64,000 bases of DNA. It comes from Hydrogenobacter hydrogenophilus. GTDB taxonomy: Bacteria; Aquificota; Aquificia; Aquificales; Aquificaceae. The notes under the pieces were generated by a model, which saw nothing but the letters and a program-made list of their open reading frames with translations, was not told where the DNA came from and ran no database searches. The DNA lies in the NCBI RefSeq assembly GCF_900215655.1, contig NZ_OBEN01000002.1, positions 1 through 64,000 of the forward strand. The letters run 5' to 3'. Positions 33,348 to 41,675 of the stretch are shown here, one piece after another. A program made the position numbers and the translations under genes. Position 1 is the first letter of the stretch. Each line of letters opens with the position of its first letter.

Positions 33348-34838
33348 CTAAGCCTTTTTCCTGTTAGTGATAAAGAGAAAGGTAAGGGTTATTACTATAC
33401 TCAAGAGGCTTATATAGGAAGCCATTCTGAGGGCATCCTGCACTGCGTAAGTACCTGCTATCACATTCTGAAACTGTCCAAGAATTACTTTGTATCTGAA
33501 GGCATCAAGTCCAGAAAGCTTCTGCGCAATAACCATTGGGTACTTGGAACTCAAAACCGCTCTTATGCTGTTTATCTCGTCAAAGTGGAAAGCTCTTCTG
33601 GTCTCTAAGGTGTAGGTTGCCAAAGATGTGGCTATGGAGGCTCCCATGAGCCTTGCGTAGTTGTAAAGCGCTGTGCCGATAGGTATCTGTTGAGGTTTTA
33701 GGCTCTTAAAGGCAAGAGCGGTAAGGGGTGCGAAGAAAAAGCCCATAGCCATACCTATAAAGCACAGGAAAAAAGCCACTTTCCATCTGGGGGTGTAGTA
33801 GTCTATGTGCGACAAGAAGAAAAACAGGGTCAAAAATAGCACGCTCTGGGATATAAGTAAGAGAAGCTTAGGCTCTATCCTGTCGCTCAGCCTACCCCCT
33901 ATCAAAGCAAAGGTGGCAAGCAAAAAGGCGTACCACAGGAAAGTTAGACCAGCCTGAAAGGTAGGCACATTCTTTAGGCTCTCAAGGTATATGGGCATGA
34001 TGTATATAACTTGGAAGAACACAAAGCCGTATATGGTGACAAAGGTGATTATGGCGTAAAGGTAGTTGGGTTCTCTAAAGATGGAGTAGTCTATGAGTTT
34101 GTTCTTCCCCAAAAGCTCTGAGAGCACAAAGAGCAAGAAGGAAAAAACCGCAACGCAGAAGGCTACAAAGGTTTTCATAGAGTAGAACCAACCCCAGCTC
34201 TCTCCTTTGGAGAGAAACACTATAAAGGATATGGATGATATGGACAGGAACACAAAGCTCGGCAGGTTAAAGGGTACTTTTGCCCTGTTTCCTATCTCTG
34301 GGAGCATAAAGTAAGCTACTGGCAGGAGGATCACCACCACAGGAACATTCATGTAGAATATCCAACGCCAAGAGAAATACTCTACCATGTACCCGCCCAC
34401 CGTGGGACCAAGCCCCGGTGCAAAGGCTACCGCCATGGCGTAAAACCCCATAGCGGTGCCCCTTCTCTCTGGTGGAAAAAGGTTAAAGAGTATAGCTTGA
34501 GAGGAGGGTATGAGAAGCCCTTCTCCTATACCCTGTAGGAATCTAAATACTATCATCTCTTCAAGGCTTCCTGCCTGTCCTGAGAGAGCACTACCCAAGC
34601 TAAAGGTAGCCAAGCCTATAAGGTAGGTTTTCTTGAGACCAAGGCGAGAGCTTATTGAGTTGAAGGCTATTATAGTTATGGCAGTGGCAGTTATGTAGCT
34701 TATGGGGACCCACTCAATGCCGTATATGTCTGTCTGCAAAGGTGCGATCATCTTGGGTATGGCCACATTAGTGCTTGTTATACCAAGAACCGCCAGAAAG
34801 GTCCCAAGGACTATCAGGAGCGTGTAGAACCAGACCAT
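33348..34838 (-). CDS. MFS drug transporter, DHA2 (EmrB-like), second copy
   Basis: 496 residues from ATG 34838 (MVWFYTLLIVLGTFLAVLGI), with AAGGATG upstream; an earlier ATG at 34907 would add 23 residues of poor signal. About 14 membrane helices. FRFLQGIGEGLLIPSSQAI and GLGPTVGGYMVEYFSWRWIF are motif C and family blocks of the 14-helix drug:H+ antiporters. It is a diverged tandem paralogue of the gene upstream and overlaps it by 25 bases; the EmrA-like gene provides the likely adaptor. Confidence 0.88.
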   Translation of the reverse strand: MVWFYTLLIVLGTFLAVLGITSTNVAIPKMIAPLQTDIYGIEWVPISYITATAITIIAFNSISSRLGLKKTYLIGLATFSLGSALSGQAGSLEEMIVFRFLQGIGEGLLIPSSQAILFNLFPPERRGTAMGFYAMAVAFAPGLGPTVGGYMVEYFSWRWIFYMNVPVVVILLPVAYFMLPEIGNRAKVPFNLPSFVFLSISSISFIVFLSKGESWGWFYSMKTFVAFCVAVFSFLLFVLSELLGKNKLIDYSIFREPNYLYAIITFVTIYGFVFFQVIYIMPIYLESLKNVPTFQAGLTFLWYAFLLATFALIGGRLSDRIEPKLLLLISQSVLFLTLFFFLSHIDYYTPRWKVAFFLCFIGMAMGFFFAPLTALAFKSLKPQQIPIGTALYNYARLMGASIATSLATYTLETRRAFHFDEINSIRAVLSSKYPMVIAQKLSGLDAFRYKVILGQFQNVIAGTYAVQDALRMASYISLLSIVITLTFLFITNRKKA

Positions 34839-36382
34839 CTTGTCATCCTTCTGTAAGAAAACTCCAAGAGTAGGTAAAAGATGGGTATGGCTCCCAAAAG
34901 TCCCCAAAAGCCAGCGGAGAGAAAGGTACTGCTAAAGGCATCAGAGTAAGCATAAACTTGCTCTATCCCGTAAAAGAAAGCCTTAGCTTTGTTCTCGTAG
35001 TTATGCACAAAGGGCATAAAGGTGCTGTAAAGCCTCTCAAGGTAAGACATAACGGAACTGTAATCTTGTATTTCGTTGGTTTTGTTGAAGTTCTCCCACA
35101 TATAGCGCTGAAGGTCGTTGGTGGCAAGGGCAGTACCAAAGGAACCGCCCACAAACCTAATGTAGTGCATAAGGCTAACCCCCAGTGTGGTTTTCTCTCC
35201 GAGCTTTTTGAGGGCAAGGTTAGTAATGGGAGCGAAGAAAAAGCCCATGCCTATGCCTAGCGGGATCATTTTTAGGGAGGCTTCCCAGGCAGGCGTAAAG
35301 TAGTTTAGGGTAGGAAGCAACAGGAAAGCAGAAGAAAGGTAAAAGGCAACCGCAACAGTCAAAGACAGAAGCTCAGACTTTTTATCTCCTAAGATGCCTG
35401 CTATGGGAGAAGAGAGGCCTATGGCAAGAGCCAGGGGGAGTATGTGTGTGCCTGTCTGAAAAGTGCCTACGAGCTTTAGATTCTCGTAATAAAGGGGTAT
35501 AAGGTAAAACACTTGGTACATGGAAAAGCCAAGCAAAAAGCAATACACCGTAATTGCTACTACAAACTCCTTTATGCGGAATATGGAAGGGTCAATGAGA
35601 GGATGCTTTGAGGAGAGCTCAGAGAGTAGGAAAAAAAGGAAGGAAAATATGGATATTAGGGATGTGTAGAGTATGAGGTCTGAACTGAACCAACCTAACT
35701 GCTGTCCTTTGCTGAGGGTTATCAGCAAAGAAGTTGTGGCGCATGATATAAACAAAAAAGACAGGAAGTTAAACTTACCGTGAGTGTTTTGAGGTTTATA
35801 CTCTGGCAAGAAAAACAGACTGAGAGCCAAGTTTAAGACACCAACAGGGACGTTTATGTAGAATATCCATCGCCAATTTATGTGTTCGGTTATGTATCCA
35901 CCCAAGGTAGGACCCAAAGCAGGTGCAAAGCTCACACCAAGCCCGTATATACCCATGGCAAGCCCGCGCTTCTCTGGAGGGTACGCACTAAAAAGAAGTG
36001 CCTCTGCGCTCACAACTATCAGAGCTTCTCCCAGACCCTGAAGGGACCTACTGCTTATCATCCAGTCAAGGGTATGCGCCTGTCCAGAAAGAAAGGAAGC
36101 CACCACAAAGAGAAACAAACCACCTACAAACACCTTCTTTAGACCAAGGACTCTCTCCAAGCTTTCAACAAGGAGGATACCAACTGCAGCGGCCATCATA
36201 TAAGAGGTGATAACCCACTGAACACCATAAAGGTCAGTGCTAAGAGGTGCCATCATCTTGGGAACTACTGTGTCCACTATGGTTGTGTCCAGTATAGCCA
36301 TAAATACGCCCAGCATCAGGGAGAAGGTCAGGATCACTCTCTCGCCAGTGCTAAGGGTCTCGTGCAGTGGTTTTTCTTCCAT
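34814..36382 (-). CDS. MFS drug transporter, DHA2 (EmrB-like), first copy
   Basis: 522 residues, about 14 membrane helices. N-terminal MLGVFMAILDTTIVDTVVPKM carries the conserved helix-1 Asp; RSLQGLGEALIVVSAEALLF and APALGPTLGGYITEHINWRW are the DHA2 motifs. With the EmrA-like adaptor (directly upstream, sharing one base) and a TolC channel it should form a tripartite pump expelling toxic compounds across both membranes by proton exchange. Substrates are unknown. Confidence 0.9.
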   Translation of the reverse strand: MEEKPLHETLSTGERVILTFSLMLGVFMAILDTTIVDTVVPKMMAPLSTDLYGVQWVITSYMMAAAVGILLVESLERVLGLKKVFVGGLFLFVVASFLSGQAHTLDWMISSRSLQGLGEALIVVSAEALLFSAYPPEKRGLAMGIYGLGVSFAPALGPTLGGYITEHINWRWIFYINVPVGVLNLALSLFFLPEYKPQNTHGKFNFLSFLFISCATTSLLITLSKGQQLGWFSSDLILYTSLISIFSFLFFLLSELSSKHPLIDPSIFRIKEFVVAITVYCFLLGFSMYQVFYLIPLYYENLKLVGTFQTGTHILPLALAIGLSSPIAGILGDKKSELLSLTVAVAFYLSSAFLLLPTLNYFTPAWEASLKMIPLGIGMGFFFAPITNLALKKLGEKTTLGVSLMHYIRFVGGSFGTALATNDLQRYMWENFNKTNEIQDYSSVMSYLERLYSTFMPFVHNYENKAKAFFYGIEQVYAYSDAFSSTFLSAGFWGLLGAIPIFYLLLEFSYRRMTRWSGSTRS

Positions 36383-37509
36383 TATCTCTTCCTCTGTATT
36401 TCCACCTCACCACCCATGCCGACCCTCAGAAGGGACATATCACCTTTGGTTATCCTTATCTTTACGGGTATGCGCTGGACTACCTTGGTGAACTCACCCG
36501 CAGACACATCGCGCGGAACCAGTGCAAAAGTTGCTGCGGAAGCTGGGCTTATCTCTTCTACCACACCCTCAAACACTTTGTCTGGGTAAGCATCCAACCT
36601 TATGTAAGCCTTACAACCCTTCTCTACACCCTTTAGCTTGGATTCCTCCAAAAGCACATCCACATACATGGAGTCTGGCTTTACTATTGCATACACGGGC
36701 ATGCCTGGACTTACCACATCTCCTACGCTTACATACTTCTTTGCCACTATGCCATCAAAGGGGGCGGTGAGCTTTGTGTTTTCAAGGTAATTCTTTACTA
36801 ACTCTTCCTGCTTTTTTAGGCTCTCTATCTCCTTATTAAGTGCCTCTATCTGGGATATTAGCTCCTTCTCCTTCAGGAAAGATATGCGCGAAAGTTTTAC
36901 ACCCTCTAAGCTCTTTTTGTAGCTCAGGTTTAGCTCCTCAAGGGATCTCCTTATGGATTCCGCTTGGTCCTTCAGGACTGAGTAGCGAGTCTCTGCCTCT
37001 TCGTACGTCCTTTTGGGTATCACGCCCTTTTCTAGCAGATTTTTGTAGCGATCTCTGTCTTTTTTTGCAAGCTCAAGCTGTGCCTGTACCTGTGCCAGCT
37101 GGCTCTCTAAGGACTGTCTCTTTTTTTCTACTTCTCCTGCGCTAAGGGTGGATATGGAGTAGTTCGCAACGAGCTCCTCAGAGACCCTCTTTAGCTGGAT
37201 CTCAAGCTGTTCTCTCTGGGCTTTTAGGCTCTCTATCTTTGCCTGTATGTTCTGTAGGTTAAGCTCGTAATCTGTTGGGTCTATCTGTGCTATCACCTCA
37301 CCCTTGCTAACTCTGTCTCCCATGTTTTTGTATAGCTTTATGACCTTCCCAGAGACCTTCTGAAAGCCCACATTGGATAGCTCATCCGCTTTGACAAAGA
37401 CCGCATCTGTTATGGCATACTCTATGCGATGTTTTATCCACCTGAAGGCAAGGATCGCAAAGATCACTATAAGTAAAAGAACAACAACTATGCCCACCTT
37501 TCTCTTCAT
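36382..37509 (-). CDS. EmrA/HlyD-type membrane fusion protein
   Basis: 375 residues: one N-terminal membrane helix (about 5-25), a lipoyl-like half (GKVIKLYKNMGDRVSKGEVI), a long alpha-helical hairpin (about 75-220, rich in Lys, Glu, Gln), the second lipoyl half (APFDGIVAKKYVSVGDVVSPG) and a beta-barrel. It links an inner-membrane MFS pump to a TolC channel through the periplasm. It overlaps both its neighbours by one or four bases, consistent with co-translation. Confidence 0.9.
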   Translation of the reverse strand: MKRKVGIVVVLLLIVIFAILAFRWIKHRIEYAITDAVFVKADELSNVGFQKVSGKVIKLYKNMGDRVSKGEVIAQIDPTDYELNLQNIQAKIESLKAQREQLEIQLKRVSEELVANYSISTLSAGEVEKKRQSLESQLAQVQAQLELAKKDRDRYKNLLEKGVIPKRTYEEAETRYSVLKDQAESIRRSLEELNLSYKKSLEGVKLSRISFLKEKELISQIEALNKEIESLKKQEELVKNYLENTKLTAPFDGIVAKKYVSVGDVVSPGMPVYAIVKPDSMYVDVLLEESKLKGVEKGCKAYIRLDAYPDKVFEGVVEEISPASAATFALVPRDVSAGEFTKVVQRIPVKIRITKGDMSLLRVGMGGEVEIQRKR

Positions 37510-38777
37510 CTGAGACCTCCTACAGCACGCATAAGTTCGTAGTAAGCCTTTAAGTATTCGTAGTAAGATATAACCTTGTTTTTTCTTGCCTGTGTGAGAC
37601 TCGCTTCAGCAAGAAGAAGGTCTGTAGAACTTATGATCTGATTTTTGTATTGCTCCTCTGATAGTTTGTAAAACTCTTCTGCATATTTAAGTGAGTCTTC
37701 CGCTACTTTCATATTGTCTCTTGCTGTAAGCAGGTTTTCGTAAGTTTGCTTTACTTCAAGCCTGAGGTTTTCCTTTGCGTTCTCAAGCTCCCACTTAGCT
37801 CTTAGCTCGTCCTCCACCTTTGAGAGCACCCTATAGTAGGGTTCTGTAGACTGGAAATCAACGTTTAGACCCACAGAAAGCGCATAGACTCCCTTTGGGC
37901 TTATGATGGGGTTTTGGTCAGAGTAGGTGTATTGGGCTTGTACAAAGACCTTGGGCAGGTACTTGCTTCTTTCTATCTCTGTGAGCCTGCGCGCTTGAAC
38001 TACCCTTTCTGAATACACGCGCAGTATGGGTCTGTTCTCCAGCGCCATCTGGTATAACTTTTGGAAGCTCTCTGGTGTGTAGCTAACGCTTTTGAGAGGC
38101 TCAAGGTCCTTCAGACTGTCTTCTTTTATGCCTGTGAGCTTTGAAAGGTTAGCAAGTGCTATGCTGTAGTTTCCCTCCGCCTGCCTTAGGTCCCTTTGGA
38201 CTTCTGCGAGCCTCACCTGAGCCTGTAGCACATCCGTTATAGCTACCAGACCCTCCTTGTAAAAAGCCTTAGCTCTCTCATACTGTGCCCTTATAGCCTC
38301 AAGCTGTTTACTGTAGATTTCCACTATGTCCCTTGCGGAAAGCACATCCAAGTAAGCCTTTATAACTCTTAACTTTATGTCTTGGATCTTCTCCTCGTAG
38401 AGAGCCCCCTGGAGTCTAACTTCGGAACTGGAAACCCCTATCCTGCCCTCTCTTGCACCCCCATCGTAGAGGACCTCCCTTAGCCCAGCGCTAAAGTTCT
38501 TATAGCTGATCTTTGCAGAATCTACTGCCAAAGGAGGAAAACCGTCAAAGGCTGGAATGTTTAGCTTTTGCTTGCTGGACAGTCTGTTGAAAGAAAAGTT
38601 CAGAAAGACCTCTGGCAGGTATAGGCTTGTGTCCCCTTTCAAGTTGTAAAAGGCGGACTTTATGGCATGCTCCTGAGCCTTTAGCTCGGGATTGCTCTCT
38701 TGGGCACTCTTTATAGCATCCTCCAACGTTAGACAAAAGCCTAAGGAGAAACTAAACAGAAGTAGAGCCAACCTCAT
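37506..38777 (-). CDS. TolC-family outer-membrane channel, copy 2
   Basis: 423 residues with a signal peptide (MRLALLLFSFSLGFC). Two repeated helical/beta halves typical of outer-membrane efflux proteins: ALEDAIKSAQESNPEL-like start, ALANLSKLTG at the middle and NLRLEVKQTYENLLTARDNM later. It forms the trimeric exit duct; placed directly before emrA it probably serves the MFS pumps. The last gene upstream, tetR, overlaps its start by four bases. Confidence 0.9.
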   Translation of the reverse strand: MRLALLLFSFSLGFCLTLEDAIKSAQESNPELKAQEHAIKSAFYNLKGDTSLYLPEVFLNFSFNRLSSKQKLNIPAFDGFPPLAVDSAKISYKNFSAGLREVLYDGGAREGRIGVSSSEVRLQGALYEEKIQDIKLRVIKAYLDVLSARDIVEIYSKQLEAIRAQYERAKAFYKEGLVAITDVLQAQVRLAEVQRDLRQAEGNYSIALANLSKLTGIKEDSLKDLEPLKSVSYTPESFQKLYQMALENRPILRVYSERVVQARRLTEIERSKYLPKVFVQAQYTYSDQNPIISPKGVYALSVGLNVDFQSTEPYYRVLSKVEDELRAKWELENAKENLRLEVKQTYENLLTARDNMKVAEDSLKYAEEFYKLSEEQYKNQIISSTDLLLAEASLTQARKNKVISYYEYLKAYYELMRAVGGLR

Positions 38778-39349
38778 GCTTTTACCCCCTTTAGTATCAC
38801 ATCAATGCCCTCTTCTACCATGCTTAGTATCTCCTCAAGGGGCATATTGCCTTTGAGCAGGTAGTCAAGATACACTATCCTTACATATCCCATGAGTATG
38901 TTAACAATGTTTTCTGCATTTTTGTAAGCAAATTTCCCACTTCTAATCCCTTTTTCTGCTATAACTCTTAAAAGTTTTCTCACCTTTTTATTCTTCTCAA
39001 AGTACATCTCTCTGAACTCTTCGTTGGTAGCCACAAGCTGGAACAAGAATATGTAAGCGATGGGTTTCTCCTCGTACATTATCCTAAAAAACTCAAGGGT
39101 AGCGTCCTTTATTATCTTTTCCACATCGTCATCTTTGCGTGCGTATTCTTCCAAAAGGTTTAGGACCTTCTCCGACATGATTCTTACAAGCTCTTTGAAG
39201 ATGTCCTCCTTGCTCCTAAAATACAGGTAGAAAGTGCCCTGAGAGAGCCCCGCATCAGCCACTATATCAGACACTTTGGTTTCGTAGTAGCCTTTTTGGG
39301 AAAAGAGCTTCTTAGCAGAGGAGATGAGCTTTTCCCGTGTATCCATCAT
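38774..39349 (-). CDS. TetR/AcrR family repressor
   Basis: 191 residues. N-terminal helix-turn-helix: LISSAKKLFSQKGYYETKVSDIVADAGLSQGTFYLYFRSKEDI (read in parts) is a textbook TetR DNA-binding domain at about 7-49; the rest is the helical ligand domain. It lies in the middle of the efflux operon, between the two TolC genes, and overlaps both. The 14-bp palindrome between the divergent pump promoters at 41644-41657 is its likely operator. The inducer is probably a pump substrate. Confidence 0.92.
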   Translation of the reverse strand: MMDTREKLISSAKKLFSQKGYYETKVSDIVADAGLSQGTFYLYFRSKEDIFKELVRIMSEKVLNLLEEYARKDDDVEKIIKDATLEFFRIMYEEKPIAYIFLFQLVATNEEFREMYFEKNKKVRKLLRVIAEKGIRSGKFAYKNAENIVNILMGYVRIVYLDYLLKGNMPLEEILSMVEEGIDVILKGVKA

Positions 39350-40578
39350 TTGGTAAGCCTATCTATTTCCGCTATAGTGCTCATATACTGGTAGAGGACC
39401 AAGTAATAGTTCTGAAGTGTTTGGTTGTAGTTGTTTCTGGCATCTAAGACCTCAAGCTGACTGCCCACGCCGTATCTGTAGCGCTCAGTAGATAACTTCA
39501 AAGATTCCTTTGCTGCTTCCAAAGAAGCTTCCACCGCCTTTAACTGAGCCCTTAGGGACTTAAGATCCTCTAAATTTTTCTTTAGCTGAGCCTTCTGGTT
39601 GTAAAGAAGGTCAATAAAGTTTTCTTTTTGCTTAAGGTAGTCTATGTTTGCTTGAGCTACATTTGCAGACTTCTGAAAGCCATCAAATATGTTGTACTGA
39701 AGCTGAAAGCCAAAGGTATAGCCCTGTATCCACTCGGTACCACCCATTAAACTACGCCTTCCAGTGCTTCCCTGATATGTCAAAAAGCCAGATAGCGTAG
39801 GGTAGTAAGAGTCCTTGGCTAAATCTATACGCTTTTGGTACACCTCAAGGTTCTTTTTTGCCACAAGAAGAGTGGAGTTCCTCTCAAGGAGAAGCTTTTC
39901 TAATTTATTGTAGTCCTCCTCAAAGGGCACTAACTGCAAACTACCCTCTGGTTCCACATCCTCATCGATCCTCAGGTAAGCCTTAAAGTCCTCTAAGGAT
40001 TTCTTGTAATCAGACAGAGCCTGTTCGTACTGGGCTTTTGCACTCTCAAGCTGTGCCTTGCTTCTTAGCAAATTCACCATGGGTATAACCCCAGCCTTGT
40101 ATTGGGCAGAAGTCAGGTTGTAGTTCTCTTCCCAGTAAGATATGTTCTGCTTGTATAGTTCCACCAATTGCTTTTTGTACAGCAGAGCGTAAAAGAGGTT
40201 TTTGGTCTGTAGCTCCACCGTTCTTTTTATGTCCTCAAGCAAGTAGGACTGAAGGTCTTTTGAAAGTTTTGCGAGCCTAAGGGCATCAAACACGGACTTG
40301 TCAAATATGGCTTGGTTTAGCTGTAACAGGTAAGACTGCCTGTTTTTTGGAGTAAAACCAAAAGCTAAAGAACTGTCTAATCTTGTATAGGAGTAGCTGG
40401 CATTTATTTGGGGGAGTATGCCTGCCCGAGCCTTTTTTATGTCCTCTTCTACCCTTTTGAGATCAAGCTCGGATAACCTGATGTTGGTATTGTTCTTTAG
40501 AGCTATGTTTATGGCTTCCTCTAGAGTGATGCACCATCCAAAGGATACCCAAAGAAATAAAAAGATCACAAGCCTCAT
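39346..40578 (-). CDS. TolC-family outer-membrane channel, copy 1
   Basis: 410 residues with signal peptide (MRLVIFLFLWVSFGWC). ITLEEAINIALKNNTNIRL and, near the end, LSTERYRYGVGSQLEVLDARNNY are family blocks of the outer-membrane efflux proteins. It follows the RND adaptor gene with a four-base overlap, so it probably works with the RND pump encoded on the other strand. It is clearly different from the second TolC in the operon. Confidence 0.9.
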   Translation of the reverse strand: MRLVIFLFLWVSFGWCITLEEAINIALKNNTNIRLSELDLKRVEEDIKKARAGILPQINASYSYTRLDSSLAFGFTPKNRQSYLLQLNQAIFDKSVFDALRLAKLSKDLQSYLLEDIKRTVELQTKNLFYALLYKKQLVELYKQNISYWEENYNLTSAQYKAGVIPMVNLLRSKAQLESAKAQYEQALSDYKKSLEDFKAYLRIDEDVEPEGSLQLVPFEEDYNKLEKLLLERNSTLLVAKKNLEVYQKRIDLAKDSYYPTLSGFLTYQGSTGRRSLMGGTEWIQGYTFGFQLQYNIFDGFQKSANVAQANIDYLKQKENFIDLLYNQKAQLKKNLEDLKSLRAQLKAVEASLEAAKESLKLSTERYRYGVGSQLEVLDARNNYNQTLQNYYLVLYQYMSTIAEIDRLTK

Positions 40579-41624
40579 TTGACTTTCACCTTGCTTGTCT
40601 GGTTAAGGAGGTATGCGTTTTCAACCGCCACTTGGTCACCTTCTTTTAGGTCACCTTTTACATACACAAAGCCTTCTTCCTGCTTTAGTATCTGCACCTT
40701 TACTGGGCTCACTCTGTTGCCTTCTACCTTCCAAACTGCTTTCTCGTTGCCTATGAGCACCACCGCCATCTCTGGGACTTTAAAAGCCACTGTAGAGGAT
40801 GTGGGTATCTTTACTTTTGCGTACATGTTGGGTTTAATCTTTCCATCTTGGTTTTTCACAAGTGCCTTTACCGTTATGAGCCTGTTGGCATCCGCAGAAG
40901 GAGACAAAAATATCACTTTACCCTTATAACTGCCTATACCCTCCACATCAAGATACACCTCAGAACCCATCTTCACACTGGAAATTATCTCCTGTGGCAC
41001 TTGAAAGACCACCTTTATAGGATCAAGGGTAACTATCCTAAAGGCTTGAGACTGAGGGGTTATGTAATCACCTACATTTATAAACTTCTGAGCTATGTAT
41101 CCAGAAAAGGGAGCTCTAAGCACTGTCCTATAGAGCTGAGTCTGTGCATTCCTCAGCTGGGCTTCTATAGCAGAGATCTGATCTTGATAAACCTTTAGCT
41201 GGGTGCTTGCGTTTTCAAATTCCTCCCTTGCTATCAGGTTTTGCTCGTAGAGGAACTTTCTCCTCTCATATATGGCTTTTTGGTTTTCGTAATTGGCTTT
41301 TGCCTGCATAAGGTTTGCCTTTATCTGGTTTAGAGCGTTTTGGTAGTCCGTGGGGTCTATCCTTAGAAGGGGTTGACCCTTTTTTACAAAGCTCCCTTCA
41401 TCTACCAAAAGCTCAAGCACCCTTCCGCTCACCTCTGGCCTAAGTATCACATCCCTTATACCCTCAAAGTAGCCGTTTGTGGTATAAAACACTTCTATCT
41501 CTTGGGGTTTCACATAGTAGATGCTTATGGGTATGCTCTCCTCCTTCTTTTGGCCCTGGACTTTTTCCTCCCTGCTACAGCTTCCCAAAAGAAATAGTGC
41601 TATGAGTAAAAACCATCTTACCAT
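40575..41624 (-). CDS. RND efflux periplasmic adaptor (lipoprotein)
   Basis: 349 residues from ATG 41624 (MVRWFLLIALFLLGSC); the ATG six bases earlier would lie one base from the -10 box. Cys16 follows the LGSC lipobox, so it is a lipoprotein. Lipoyl halves SGRVLELLVDEGSFVKKGQP and APFSGYIAQKFINVGDYITP flank a helical hairpin; beta-barrel and membrane-proximal domains follow. It bridges the RND pump and TolC. First gene of the minus-strand efflux operon, divergent from the pump. Confidence 0.9.
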   Translation of the reverse strand: MVRWFLLIALFLLGSCSREEKVQGQKKEESIPISIYYVKPQEIEVFYTTNGYFEGIRDVILRPEVSGRVLELLVDEGSFVKKGQPLLRIDPTDYQNALNQIKANLMQAKANYENQKAIYERRKFLYEQNLIAREEFENASTQLKVYQDQISAIEAQLRNAQTQLYRTVLRAPFSGYIAQKFINVGDYITPQSQAFRIVTLDPIKVVFQVPQEIISSVKMGSEVYLDVEGIGSYKGKVIFLSPSADANRLITVKALVKNQDGKIKPNMYAKVKIPTSSTVAFKVPEMAVVLIGNEKAVWKVEGNRVSPVKVQILKQEEGFVYVKGDLKEGDQVAVENAYLLNQTSKVKVK

Positions 41625-41631
41625 ACCCATA

Positions 41632-41637
41632 ATTATA
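41632..41637 (-). promoter_or_regulatory. -10 box of the minus-strand efflux operon
   Basis: TATAAT on the minus strand, 7 bases before ATG 41624; CTGACT (41660-41655), 17 bases further up, can serve as -35 and overlaps the palindromic operator. Confidence 0.55.
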
Positions 41638-41643
41638 CACCAT

Positions 41644-41657
41644 ACTGACTAGTCAGT
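41644..41657. promoter_or_regulatory. Palindromic TetR-type operator between divergent pump promoters
   Basis: ACTGACTAGTCAGT is a perfect 14-bp palindrome, and a further half-site CAGT follows. It covers the -35 area of the adaptor promoter and the spacer of the RND promoter. Length, symmetry and place fit the operator of the TetR protein encoded in this operon. Confidence 0.65.
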
Positions 41658-41661
41658 CAGT

Positions 41662-41667
41662 TATAAT
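41662..41667 (+). promoter_or_regulatory. -10 box of the RND pump gene
   Basis: TATAAT 8 bases before ATG 41676, with no Shine-Dalgarno between; the operator lies 5 bases upstream. Confidence 0.55.
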
Positions 41668-41675
41668 ATAAACCC